64,000 nucleotides of DNA, taken from Mycobacterium sp. ITM-2016-00317. Its GTDB lineage: Bacteria; Actinomycetota; Actinomycetes; Mycobacteriales; Mycobacteriaceae. The notes below the pieces were generated by a model that was not told the origin of the DNA, did no database searches, and saw only the letters and a list, made by a program, of their open reading frames with translations. How positions within the stretch are numbered: the first letter of the stretch is position 1; each line of letters opens with the position of its first letter. The translations under genes were made by a program, and so were the position numbers. The DNA is taken from positions 930,001 through 994,000 of the forward strand of contig NZ_CP134399.1 of assembly GCF_002968295.1 (NCBI RefSeq), read 5' to 3'. Of this stretch, positions 18,200 to 26,957 are shown one piece after another.

Positions 18200-18205
18200 T
18201 AGCTT
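18200..18205 (+). promoter_or_regulatory. Leaderless -10 (TAGCTT) for the SIMPL gene
   Basis: TAGCTT, then 6 nt, then ATG 18212. No ribosome-binding site lies between, which fits a leaderless transcript starting at or near the A of ATG. Confidence 0.55.
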
Positions 18206-18211
18206 GCCCGC

Positions 18212-18886
18212 ATGTCAACTGAGATCACGGTCCGAGGTTCGTACTCTGCGTTCCGGCCGCCCGAGCGGGCCACGGTGCACGCCTCCATCAGCTACCACGG
18301 CCCCGAGATGGACTGGGTCTACGACCAGGTGGCGCGTGACGTCGACGTCGTGAAGGAATCAGTCCTCCGGCTCAAAGACGGCGACAGCGGCGCCGTCACG
18401 TGGTGGTCAGCGGCACAGTTGCGTACCTGGACGCGTCGACCCATTAACGACGACGGTGAGGAGCTCCCGCTGGTCCATGTCGCGAGCATCGGTGTCGAAG
18501 TCAAGTTCCGGGACTTCACCACGCTGTCGCAGTGGGTGGGAGGGCACGTCACCGGAACCGAAGGATTCGAACTCTCGTACGTCAAGTGGGCGCTCACAAC
18601 GACAAGCCGGGACGAACTGGTCACGCAAGTCCGCACCGGCGCCGTTCGGGATGCGGCAGCCCGTGCGCAGCTCTACGCCGACGCCCTCGATCTCGGAACG
18701 GTCCGTCCCGTTGCGATCGCCGATGCCGGGATGCTCGGTGCCCAATCGCATTCTCAGGGCGATGGCGGGATCGGACCGCTGCACGCGGCACCGGAGTCGT
18801 CTGGCGGCGGCCCCGCCGTAGCACTCGTGCCCGAAGACATCAGAGTGTCGGCGACAGTCGACGCCCGATTCGTGACTGCCTCCTAG
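18212..18886 (+). CDS. SIMPL (DUF541) domain protein
   Basis: A 224-residue protein with the SIMPL/DUF541 layout: EITVRGSYSAFRPPERATVH at the N-terminus, a central helical and beta segment (SIGVEVKFRDFTTLSQWV), AVRDAAARAQLYADALDLG, and a final ALVPEDIRVSATVDARF strand. Bacterial SIMPL proteins are often exported; this one lacks a visible signal peptide and is probably cytosolic, as are many actinobacterial copies. Function is poorly defined in the family. It is transcribed alone from an apparently leaderless promoter. Confidence 0.8.
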   Translation: MSTEITVRGSYSAFRPPERATVHASISYHGPEMDWVYDQVARDVDVVKESVLRLKDGDSGAVTWWSAAQLRTWTRRPINDDGEELPLVHVASIGVEVKFRDFTTLSQWVGGHVTGTEGFELSYVKWALTTTSRDELVTQVRTGAVRDAAARAQLYADALDLGTVRPVAIADAGMLGAQSHSQGDGGIGPLHAAPESSGGGPAVALVPEDIRVSATVDARFVTAS

Positions 18887-19086
18887 GTACTCCAGCACGC
18901 AGGGGGGCGGCCGGATACTTCGGACCCTGTGGGTGGTGTCGTGGTTCAACCGCTGGTCGCGCGGCCATTTCGGCCACCCCGTCGAACCTGGATGCCTGCT
19001 GTGAAGTCCGAGGCCTTAGGGTGCTTTGTTGATACCGACGGTGGCTGGACTGCCGATCTACGCAACCCACCCGAGGACACCCCCTG

Positions 19087-20177
19087 ATGGCGATCGCCGA
19101 TGTCTCCACCTACACCCATCTCAGCAGGCACGACATCGAAGCGATCGCGGACGAACTCGATGCGATTCGCCGTGACGTCGAGGAGTCCCTCGGGGAAGCG
19201 GATGCGAACTACATCCGCCGGACGATCGCGTTCCAGCGGGCACTTGAGGTCGGTGCGCGTCTGGTGATCGCCGGCAGCCGGTCGAAGGCCGGGTGGGTAC
19301 TGGGCACCGCGTCGTTGGCGTTCGCGAAATCCATCGAGAATATGGAGCTCGGCCACAACATCTCCCACGGACAATGGGATTGGATGAACGACCCCGAGAT
19401 CCACTCCAGTAACTGGGAGTGGGACATGGTGGGGCCCTCAGCACAGTGGCGGTACTCCCACAACTATCGGCATCACATCTTCAGCAATGTGCTCGGAATG
19501 GACGAGGACATCGGCTATCGCTGGCTGCGGGTGACGACGGAACAGCCGTGGCGCCGGGTCTACCTGTCGACTCCTGTGCGAAACCTGGTGCTGGCAGCGA
19601 TGTTCGAGTGGGGTATCGCCCTGCACGGGCTGCGCTCGGAGCGGGATCGGGGGAGACGCCCGCTGCTGTGGCAGCGGAGAAGCGGAAGTTCCTCGGCAAG
19701 GTCGCCCGGCAGTTGAGCAAGGACTATGTGGTGCTGCCGGCCCTGAGTCTGCGACGGTGGCGTCGAACGCTCGCGGCCAACCTCAGCGCGAATCTTCTCC
19801 GGAACGTGTGGGTGTACGTGAACATCATCTGCGGCCACATCCCCGACGGCGCCGAGACGTTCGACCCGGCAGTGCTCGAGGGCGAGACCAAAGGCGAGTG
19901 GTATCTGCGGCAGATGCTCGGGGCGGCGAACTTCAAAGCCGGCCCGCTGCTGGCATTCTCGGGTGGGCACCTGTGCTATCAGATCGAACACCACCTGTTT
20001 CCCGACCTGCCGAGCAACCGCCTCGCGCAGGTTAGTGTCCGCGTACGGGAACTGTGCGAGAAGTACGACCTGCCGTACAACACCGGGTCGTTCCCGAGCC
20101 AGTACTTCCGGACCCAGCGGACCATCCACAAACTGGCAGTCCCGGACGGCTTCCTGCGCGCCGCCGACACCGCGTAG
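19087..20177 (+). pseudogene. desA3: DesA3-like acyl-CoA desaturase, frameshifted
   Basis: The two halves of one membrane fatty-acid desaturase lie in different frames. Frame one (19087 to about 19650) has the histidine boxes GHNISHGQWDW and HNYRHHIFSN. Frame two (to 20177) has GGHLCYQIEHHLFPDLPSNR. The junction is a run of five G at 19649-19653; one more G would restore ERDRGETPAAV and a ~363-residue protein. Relatives (Rv3229c-type linoleoyl/stearoyl-CoA desaturases) introduce a double bond in membrane-bound acyl chains using a di-iron site. All iron-ligand boxes are intact, so the break is recent or a homopolymer sequencing error. ATG 19087 follows GAGGA. Confidence 0.8.
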
Positions 20178-20289
20178 CGCTCAACGTTCTCGTCTGTCGC
20201 CGGTGGCGTCAGGGCTGTTCACGGGCTAGTGCCAGGCTGGGTTTGCCATTCGGAACGCCGTGGCCGCTGCGCGGTTTGTGGCAGCCGCG

Positions 20290-20560
20290 GCGTCAGACCG
20301 CTGGAGGGCGCAAGTCCGCCCGCTGCGAGAAGCCTGCCGAATCGTCTCACCCGCTCGACGCCATCTGCTCGAAAGGGACATGCCGCAAACGTTCTCACTG
20401 GGCATCAGATCATCCTCGACGCCGTTCGGCTGTTGAACCGCGGGGAGATCAGGTGTGGCGGGGGAAGAGGCAAGACATTTTCGCCATGGAGCCCGCCGGC
20501 TTGCCCGCGCCAACGCGTCACCTTGGTCTGCCGCGCGACCTGGCGTCCTAGGCGCCGCAA
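20290..20560 (+). pseudogene. Remnant copy of the NERD-helicase gene around Walker A
   Basis: One frame reads LTGHQIILDAVRLLNRGEIR followed by CGGGRGKTF, which aligns with LTEHQSVILDAIRLLNRVEI and RGGAGSGKTF of the intact helicase at 37345-39000. A shifted frame continues with ARRLARANASPWSAARPG, matching ARRLARDGQRVALV at the DNA level. The glycine loop is mutated and several frames are needed. Only ~270 bp remain; both flanks are unrelated. This is a decayed paralogue or duplicated fragment. Confidence 0.65.
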
Positions 20561-20571
20561 CCGCTCTCGCC

Positions 20572-23097
20572 TTACTCCAATCCCAACGCCGCCCGCAGCC
20601 GGTCCGCATTCATCCCATGGCGACCCGCGTCGGTGGGGAAGGAGTCGAGAAGCCGGATCAGATCTGGCCGGCGGGTTGGGTCATCGGCTGCCTGGCGCGG
20701 AGTGTGCCCGTCGAGCGCCGGAATCGCTTCATCGAGCCACTTCGCCTCGTAGTCCAGGATCATCGCGTCCAGTAGCGCGGCCACCTGCGGGTCATCCGGG
20801 TCCACCCCACCCTGAGCAGTTGCCGGCATCTTCGCCGCCATCTCGCGCAGGTCGTCCATCGGTTCGCGGGTCTCGTCGACAACGCGCATCGCTGGGTCCA
20901 GCCGCTGCACAGTGGCCAACACCCGGTCCATCCGCTCCTCGCTGTTGGCCTCCACCCGCAACGTGTCACCGTCGAGCACCATCGTCGCGCGGATGCGGTC
21001 CATGCCCTGGGTGGTGACATGCTCGAACCACTGCGGCGGTTCCACGCCCTCGACCCTGTCGTACGTGTCATCGAGCGCCGATTCGATGCGCGCCGAATCG
21101 CTCACGCGGACAACCGCTTCGCAGATCATCAGCGGGTCACCCTCTGTGTTGGTCAGTGTCGGCGGAGCGAACCGACGACTCAGGAACGCGACGATCTCGA
21201 CGGGGTCAGGTCCCTCGTCGAGCAGCGCGATCAGCGTGCTGCGGTCATGCAGCGCAACGGGTTCCACCCCGCCGAAGAACTGCGTGGTGCCATCGCCGGT
21301 GGGCAGCGCCCGGGTGCAGATCAGCTGTCCGGCCTTGAGCTGTCGGCTGGCGGTGCGCTCCTGCACCTCGAGGACGTCACCGGTGCGCACGTCGCGCACC
21401 GTGAGACCGCGGCCGGGCCGCACCTGCTCGACTTCGAACAGCGATCGGTCGATCAGCAGCCACTGCTCGGCCAACGACCGCTCGTCGTCAGGCAACAGCG
21501 GTCCGCGAATGGCCAGGAAGTCCGCGAACGCCTCGCCCTCGAACAGTGCCGCGTCGATCACCAGCGGGTCGATCATGTCGTCGGGCGCATCCTGATGCCG
21601 GGTGCGTTCATAGTTCAGCTCGGCGACCACGCCGCGCCACCCGCTGGCCAGCGCGTGCTGCGCGGCCTTGGCGTAGAGCCACCCCACCCGCTCCGGCAGC
21701 GACAACTGCTCCTTTCCGAGATGGCACTTCTTGTACTTGCGACCCGAACCGCACCAGCACGGCTCGTTGCGGCCCACATCGGGGCGCGCCTCGGCCCGAT
21801 GGCTACGTAGCAACGTGAGCAGCGGATCGTCGGGTGCGGCACCCGCGCGATGGAGCAAGGCCAACCCGCGCTCGACGTCACCGCGGTCGGACGCAATCCG
21901 GGCAAGGTCATACAGCGGCAACGGCCAGTCGGTATCCATCGTCTCGGCGGCCAGCAGCTCCCGTTCGGCCGCCTCGATGTCGCCGATGCGCTCCAGTGCC
22001 ACCGCCCGCAGCCAGCGAAACGCGACCCGCGCGCGGTGCGGCACCTGGGGCTCCAGCGTCTCGGCGAACAACCCCAGCGCCGCGGCGCCGTCGGGATTGC
22101 GGCCCAGGGTTTCGGCTACCAGCACCTCCGCCAGATGCGGATCGGCGAGCTCGGCTCCGAACTCGGCGACCAGCTCGCGGTAGCCCTCGGTGGTCGGCGC
22201 CGGCGCATCGTCGTCGGGCGCCTCTTCGTCATCAGGAAGAGGCATCGTGATCAGCTGCGACATCTGCTCGTAGATCGACACCAGCGTGCGCAGGGCGAGC
22301 GCCGCGTCCTCGTCGATGTCATACCGCTTGCTCATCACCTCGCAATCCAGGTCGAAGCGCCATCGGTCGTAGTCGAAATCTGCGGGTGCGAGCAGGTCGA
22401 GGCGGCGCACCAGGTTGTGGTCGTCGGCGATCTCGGACAGTGGTGGCACGGGCTCGGTGAACAGAGTCGAATCGGCCACACATGCGGCCCACACCGCGGA
22501 ATCGAAAGGCGTCGGCTCGTCAGGGTCCAGGGCGGCCGCCAGCGCGGCCCCCACCGGCGGCGACGGGGCCGCAGTGACTTTTGACAGGGTGAGCCCCTCG
22601 GGCGTCAACCGCAGACCGACCAGATCGCCGGCGGCAACGTCCAGGTCGCGCAGTGTGCCCGGCGGCAGGACCAACGCGCCGCCGTCGTCGACCATGTCCA
22701 GCGGGACGCCCCGCTGGTCGAGCACATCCTCGTCGAAACCCGGTACCGCGACGTTGATCGGGGTGCCGTCGGACAGCTGCGTGTACTCCTCGAACTCGCA
22801 CAGGTGGGTGATCGCATCGAGATCCGGAGTCACGATCAGGACGTCATGAGCTATCTCCTCGGCGCCGACCCGGTGGGTGAACACCCTTCCTGCGATCACC
22901 GAGGGTAGCCAGACCCAGCTCTCATCCACCAACGGCACAGCTGCACAGTCGATCTCGTTCAACAAGCGCGGGAGGAGATCCTCCGGGTCCACGAAACCCA
23001 TTTCGCCCAGGCGGTGGGCGATGTCGTCCTCACCCAGGGGACCGTGCTCGATGAGGATCCGCGCGAGGGCCTCGGTCGGGTCAAACTGTGCTGCCAC
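20572..23097 (-). CDS. SEC-C motif protein with TPR-like region
   Basis: About 841 residues from GTG 23097, which fits a leaderless promoter; an in-frame upstream extension to 23322 has shadow-like composition. The centre carries the SEC-C zinc motif NEPCWCGSGRKYKKCH, as at the C-terminus of SecA. Before it lies a helical repeat region (RWLRAVALERIGDIEAAERE) resembling TPRs. The N-terminus (DDIAHRLGEMGFVDPEDLLP) looks like a helix-turn-helix. Conserved in mycobacteria as a cytosolic protein of unknown role; zinc-mediated protein or nucleic-acid binding is inferred. Confidence 0.8.
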   Translation of the reverse strand: MAAQFDPTEALARILIEHGPLGEDDIAHRLGEMGFVDPEDLLPRLLNEIDCAAVPLVDESWVWLPSVIAGRVFTHRVGAEEIAHDVLIVTPDLDAITHLCEFEEYTQLSDGTPINVAVPGFDEDVLDQRGVPLDMVDDGGALVLPPGTLRDLDVAAGDLVGLRLTPEGLTLSKVTAAPSPPVGAALAAALDPDEPTPFDSAVWAACVADSTLFTEPVPPLSEIADDHNLVRRLDLLAPADFDYDRWRFDLDCEVMSKRYDIDEDAALALRTLVSIYEQMSQLITMPLPDDEEAPDDDAPAPTTEGYRELVAEFGAELADPHLAEVLVAETLGRNPDGAAALGLFAETLEPQVPHRARVAFRWLRAVALERIGDIEAAERELLAAETMDTDWPLPLYDLARIASDRGDVERGLALLHRAGAAPDDPLLTLLRSHRAEARPDVGRNEPCWCGSGRKYKKCHLGKEQLSLPERVGWLYAKAAQHALASGWRGVVAELNYERTRHQDAPDDMIDPLVIDAALFEGEAFADFLAIRGPLLPDDERSLAEQWLLIDRSLFEVEQVRPGRGLTVRDVRTGDVLEVQERTASRQLKAGQLICTRALPTGDGTTQFFGGVEPVALHDRSTLIALLDEGPDPVEIVAFLSRRFAPPTLTNTEGDPLMICEAVVRVSDSARIESALDDTYDRVEGVEPPQWFEHVTTQGMDRIRATMVLDGDTLRVEANSEERMDRVLATVQRLDPAMRVVDETREPMDDLREMAAKMPATAQGGVDPDDPQVAALLDAMILDYEAKWLDEAIPALDGHTPRQAADDPTRRPDLIRLLDSFPTDAGRHGMNADRLRAALGLE

Positions 23098-23103
23098 GCA
23101 ACC

Positions 23104-23109
23104 ACGGTA
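23104..23109 (-). promoter_or_regulatory. Leaderless -10 (TACCGT) for the SEC-C gene
   Basis: On the minus strand TACCGT is followed by 6 nt and GTG 23097, with no ribosome-binding site. This supports the shorter start. Confidence 0.5.
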
Positions 23110-23350
23110 TGCGATCACGCCTGCTCGCCACGAGGTGAGCCTGCGGGCAACGCTCTGCGCACGGGGTACATCCCTGACCGACCCCGGTGCAGATTCAATC
23201 CGCCGGTGTGTGCGCGGGTGAAGCTGACTTTCGTCGTCGAGGGACGCGACTGCGACGTGCTGAATGCCACGTCGGGGTCGACTTCCAGGTTGTCCATAGC
23301 TTCCCCCGGGTCCTGTCGCCAATTTTCGAGGGAGTCGCGAAGACCGCCGC

Positions 23351-24340
23351 TTAAGCCGTCGTGATCGCGTCCAGCCGCTTGAGGATTCGCGAGTGTCGCT
23401 TGTCGTCGATCTTCAAATACAGTCCGAGCGAGCCCATGTCGACGGGGCCCGCGGCGTGCTTGAGTACCTTCGGCAGTGCCTCGATGATGTCGACGAAGTC
23501 GGCGATGAACTCGCGGTAGCTCGCCAACGGATCGTCGAGCATGCGCGCGCAGTCGGCGACGATGTCGACGCACCCGGAGCGCACCGGCAGCGTCCTGCAG
23601 CGTTCCGAGAGCTCTAGGAACCGCTCCAGGTAGTCCATCGTGCGATGCGCGATGTGTTTGATCGCCTCCGGATCCGCCCCCGTATCGTCCTTACCGGTGA
23701 ACGCCGCCATGAACGCGGGTGCCGCCATGAATCCCTGCAATTGCTCTGCGGTAGTGATCATTTCGTCGATCAGTGTCACGACCGTGGAGGCCAGATGCGC
23801 CGGCGACAGCGCGCCGGTCGACGTCGGCGCGGTGAAGCCGAGCTCGCTGTCACGCAACCGTGACTGCAGGGGAGCAACCCGCTGCACCAGGACCGAGACG
23901 TACAGCGCCTGCTCCCACGCCTTCGGTTTGTCCCGCACCAGAGCGTCCAACTCCTGCGGCGTGGTCGCCACCCGCGCGACCGCAGACGCATCCGGTCCCG
24001 GTTCAGCGTCCATCTCCGGACCGTCGGTGATCTTGCGCATCGCTGCGGCGCCGTCCTGCCCGTAGATGGCCCGCTGGTCTCCGATCAGCGTCCACCGCTT
24101 CTGCCGCTCGGCTCGCCGGATCCCCTCGAACTCCCTGTCGGCCGCCTCGTCCGCCTCCAGCCGGCGCTGCTCTTCCCTCTTCTGCGCGAGCCGGTAGGCG
24201 GCGACGGACACCCCCACCAGCACCGCGCCGCCGACGAACCACCAGATGTACTTGATGACGAAGCCGACTGCGAGGAGCAGCAGCAGGATGGCGCAGAACA
24301 CCGAGCCGTCACTCGGCTGTGAATACCGCCGCGCCGCCAT
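23351..24340 (-). CDS. Hypothetical membrane protein with coiled coil
   Basis: A 329-residue protein. Residues about 14-50 hold two adjacent hydrophobic segments (VFCAILLLLLAVGFVIKYIW, GGAVLVGVSVAAY), followed by a charged coiled coil (KREEQRRLEADEAADREFEG) and a ~230-residue helical cytosolic domain. This layout suggests a membrane-anchored scaffold; function is unknown. ATG 24340 follows a GGGGAGGAGA ribosome-binding site lying in a 23-bp leader identical to that of the RNase H-like gene at 31865-32782. Confidence 0.75.
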   Translation of the reverse strand: MAARRYSQPSDGSVFCAILLLLLAVGFVIKYIWWFVGGAVLVGVSVAAYRLAQKREEQRRLEADEAADREFEGIRRAERQKRWTLIGDQRAIYGQDGAAAMRKITDGPEMDAEPGPDASAVARVATTPQELDALVRDKPKAWEQALYVSVLVQRVAPLQSRLRDSELGFTAPTSTGALSPAHLASTVVTLIDEMITTAEQLQGFMAAPAFMAAFTGKDDTGADPEAIKHIAHRTMDYLERFLELSERCRTLPVRSGCVDIVADCARMLDDPLASYREFIADFVDIIEALPKVLKHAAGPVDMGSLGLYLKIDDKRHSRILKRLDAITTA

Positions 24341-24358
24341 CTCCGTCTCCTCCCCAGG
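24336..24358 (-). repeat. 23-bp leader repeat, copy 1
   Basis: gccatctccgtctcctcccc and the next three bases (agg) are identical to nt 32778-32800. On the minus strand the repeat covers the ribosome-binding site and first codons (ATGGC) of two unrelated genes. A 12-bp part (tctcctccccag) recurs at 26882-26893. Confidence 0.7.
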
Positions 24359-24483
24359 CCGGAGCCGTCACTGTAGAAGCGAGGTCCGACATGTCCGAGG
24401 CCGCGCCATCAGCAAAGGCCGCAGGGGCGGCGTGGTCACGCCCGTCGCCAGGTTGCGGCACGGCACCTCCGCTTTCCAATCGC

Positions 24484-24489
24484 TAGGCT
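24484..24489 (+). promoter_or_regulatory. Possible -10 element (TAGGCT) for the VanW gene
   Basis: TAGGCT sits about 70 bp before ATG 24557, leaving a 5' leader of ~60 nt that ends in a good ribosome-binding site (AAGGAA). No clear -35 is seen. Confidence 0.35.
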
Positions 24490-24556
24490 GGCTGCAGTGC
24501 GCTGCGGGCCGACGTGTGCCCATGCAGCGCGAGCGACTGTTTAAGGAACGAACGCC

Positions 24557-26284
24557 ATGCGCGCCGACAGAGCGCAACCGCAGGTCATCGCCGGGACCGC
24601 CCCTGCGCTGCCCCCGAAACCCCGCCGCCGACTGCTGCTGCTCCTCCTTGCCGCACCCTTTGCCTTGCTGGTGGCCGCCTACCTCGGTGACCTGCTGTAC
24701 AGCAAAGACAGAGTGGTCCGGGGGACCACCGCCGCGGGCGTGCACATCGGCGGCCTGACGTTGACCGACGCCGAGGCTCGCCTGCGCGCCGAGGTCACCC
24801 CGCGCGCAACGCGGCCGGTCCCCGTCACCGCCGGCCCCGAGCGAAGCGAGATCGATCCGACGTCGGCCGGTCTGGCCGTCGATTGGCGCGCCACCGTCGA
24901 CCAGGCCGGTGCCCAGCCGCTGAACCCGATCACCCGCCTGTCGTCGCTGTTCACCACCCGCGAGATCGGCGTCGTCTCCACCGTCGACGATGCGGCGCTG
25001 GCCGCCGCCCTCGATGAACTGGGCACCACAGTCGCCCAGGACCCGGTCGAGGGCACCGTGCGATTCAACGGAAGCCAACCCGTAGCGGTCAACCCCGAGA
25101 ACGGTCGCCGGCTCGACGTCGACGCGTCCGCTGAACTACTCAAGCGCGACTGGGCAACCGGCACCGTCGTCGACCTTCCCGTCATCGAGTTACAGACCAG
25201 CACAACCTCTTCCGATGTCCAGGCTGCCATCGACGACGTCGCCGCGCCGGCAGTCTCCGCGCCCCTGGCCATCGTCGGTGACGACGACTCCCGCGCGCGC
25301 ATCACGCCGAGCGTCATCGCCTCGGCACTGACTTTCGACATCGAGGACGGCGACATCGTGGCCGCCATCGACGAGACCGTCATCGCCGACGCGGCCCGGC
25401 CCCAGCTCGCCGCCTCCGAGACGCCGCTGCGCGAAGCCACCATCGACTTCACGGCGTCACCGCCGGCGAAGGTGCCGTCGCAGGACGGCCGCCGCATCGA
25501 CTACGACGAGACCCTCGCCGATCTGCTCGACGTGCTGACCGACACCGGCGACCGTGAGATCGCGGCCGTCTACGTCGACGAGCCGGCGACGTTCACCACC
25601 GAAGACCTCAACGCGCTCGGTCGCGTCCAGGTCATCGGCGAGTTCCAGACGTCGGGCTTTGCCGGTGACTCCGGCGTGAACATCAAACGCGCTGCGGGCG
25701 CCATCGACGGCATCGTCGTCGCCCCCGGGGAGACGTTCAGCCTCAACGGCGCCACCAACCCGCGCAGCAAGGCCAACGGCTACGTCGAGGCCGGCATCAT
25801 CATGCACGGCAGACCGGACCGCGGGGTCGGGGGCGGGGTGTCCCAGGTGGCCACCACGCTGTTCAACGCGGCGTACTTCGCGGGCATGGAGCTCGTCGAG
25901 CATCAGGAGCACAGCTACTACATCAGCCGCTATCCGGCGGGCCGGGAGGCCACCGTGTCCGGCAACGACATCGACGTCAAGTTCCGCAACGACGGACCCA
26001 CCCCGGTGCAGATCCAGACCACCTGGACGTCGTCGTCCATCACTGTCCAGATCGTCGGGATCAAACGATACGAGGTGACGTCGGCGCAGAGCCCGCGGTC
26101 GAAGCCGACCCAGCCCCAGACCATCACCATCCCCGACGGTGAATCATGCAGCGCCAGTAGCGGCGCACCAGGATTCACCATCACCGACACCCGCACGCTG
26201 CGCGACCTTGACACCGGGGAGACACGGAGGGAGTCGCACACTGTGCGCTACGACCCGATCCCGAAAGTGGTGTGCGGAGGCTGA
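24557..26284 (+). CDS. VanW-family cell-wall-associated protein
   Basis: A 575-residue protein. A basic N-terminus is followed by one membrane anchor (LLLLLLAAPFALLVAAYLGD, about residues 26-48). Two peptidoglycan-binding YoaR-like repeats (GVHIGGLTLTDAEARL; AITPSVIASALTF-type) precede the VanW domain at about 340-480 with GETFSLNGATNPRSKANGY, HGRPDRGVGGGVSQVATTLF and EHSYYISRYPAGREATV. VanW proteins occur near glycopeptide-resistance genes, but the family is widespread in Actinobacteria and its activity is unproven; a role in the envelope outside the membrane is likely. ATG 24557 follows AAGGAA. The 3' end overlaps the converging RNase H-like gene by 37 bp. Confidence 0.88.
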   Translation: MRADRAQPQVIAGTAPALPPKPRRRLLLLLLAAPFALLVAAYLGDLLYSKDRVVRGTTAAGVHIGGLTLTDAEARLRAEVTPRATRPVPVTAGPERSEIDPTSAGLAVDWRATVDQAGAQPLNPITRLSSLFTTREIGVVSTVDDAALAAALDELGTTVAQDPVEGTVRFNGSQPVAVNPENGRRLDVDASAELLKRDWATGTVVDLPVIELQTSTTSSDVQAAIDDVAAPAVSAPLAIVGDDDSRARITPSVIASALTFDIEDGDIVAAIDETVIADAARPQLAASETPLREATIDFTASPPAKVPSQDGRRIDYDETLADLLDVLTDTGDREIAAVYVDEPATFTTEDLNALGRVQVIGEFQTSGFAGDSGVNIKRAAGAIDGIVVAPGETFSLNGATNPRSKANGYVEAGIIMHGRPDRGVGGGVSQVATTLFNAAYFAGMELVEHQEHSYYISRYPAGREATVSGNDIDVKFRNDGPTPVQIQTTWTSSSITVQIVGIKRYEVTSAQSPRSKPTQPQTITIPDGESCSASSGAPGFTITDTRTLRDLDTGETRRESHTVRYDPIPKVVCGG

Positions 26285-26847
26285 CCTCCGATGGGGGAGT
26301 ACCCCATTGCCTGCTGGCGGCGGAACTCCCGTGAGAACGATGCGGCCAACTCCTCAGCACGGCGACGGTATTCGGCATTATCGAGGGTGCTGCGGTTGAG
26401 CTTGTAGCGCGAAGCCAGTCGGGCCAGGGCATGGGCGCCCTCGTTGAGCGGCTCGCCCTGGTGGCCCTTCGCCCATACTGGCGTGATCGTCTCGCGGTGG
26501 TCGTAGATCATCTGCCGCGCACGAACCAGCCCAGGCATGTTCCCGCTCGCGCGGTACGTCGAGTACCCCTTGGGTAGCACGTCCTCGCCGTCCATCCAGC
26601 GCTTCACGATCGACACCGCGCCCATATTGTCGCTGAACACCGTGATCTCCCGACCACGGAACTCACGCACGGCGGCATCGATAGCGCGCAACTCGGTAAC
26701 CAGTACCACGTCGGACCCGCTGGCTCTCCTCGAATGTCGAGAGCCGTGCAAGCCGAACTCGCCCGATGACGCCAGCCACGCGAAGCCGGTGGTCCGTCCC
26801 CGTACCGAGCCGTCCGTTGCCACCCACAGAGCGCCCGACGTCGTCAA
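26248..26847 (-). CDS. RNase HI-like protein, N-terminally short, Asp-to-His at the fourth catalytic site
   Basis: The RNase H core reads VATDGSVRG (first Asp), LVTELRAID (Glu), VFSDNMGAV (second Asp), VWAKGHQGEPLNEGAHALAR. The last motif has His where the paralogue at 31865-32782 and E. coli RNase HI have Asp. It lacks the ~135-residue N-terminal domain of the paralogue. The start is uncertain: TTG 26847, or GTG 26823 at the domain edge. A ribosome-binding site GGGGAGGAGA precedes GTG 26876, which opens a 10-codon frame ending TGA at 26844-26846, overlapping TTG 26847. This is either leader-peptide coupling or a frameshift. Activity may be reduced. Confidence 0.7.
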   Translation of the reverse strand: MTTSGALWVATDGSVRGRTTGFAWLASSGEFGLHGSRHSRRASGSDVVLVTELRAIDAAVREFRGREITVFSDNMGAVSIVKRWMDGEDVLPKGYSTYRASGNMPGLVRARQMIYDHRETITPVWAKGHQGEPLNEGAHALARLASRYKLNRSTLDNAEYRRRAEELAASFSREFRRQQAMGYSPIGGQPPHTTFGIGS

Positions 26848-26881
26848 TGTCTGCCGCCCCGGACACGCTCGGTCACAAGTA

Positions 26882-26893
26882 TCTCCTCCCCAG
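26882..26893 (-). repeat. 12-bp leader motif, copy 3
   Basis: tctcctccccag on the plus strand gives CTGGGGAGGAGA on the minus strand, the same ribosome-binding leader as in the 24336 and 32778 repeats. Confidence 0.5.
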
Positions 26894-26944
26894 ACACTGG
26901 AATGTGACGATAGAGCGCGGGCCCGACATGTCACTGCTCCTGAG

Positions 26945-26950
26945 TAGCGT
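26945..26950 (+). promoter_or_regulatory. Leaderless -10 (TAGCGT)
   Basis: GAGTAGCGTCC, 5 more nt, then ATG 26958. The same GAGTAGCGTCC with identical spacing precedes the paralogue at 53780. Confidence 0.6.
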
Positions 26951-26957
26951 CCGCGCC

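Noticed and set aside
23098..23322. 75-codon N-terminal extension of the SEC-C protein
   Set aside because: Ser/Arg-rich shadow-like composition, and a leaderless promoter fits GTG 23097.
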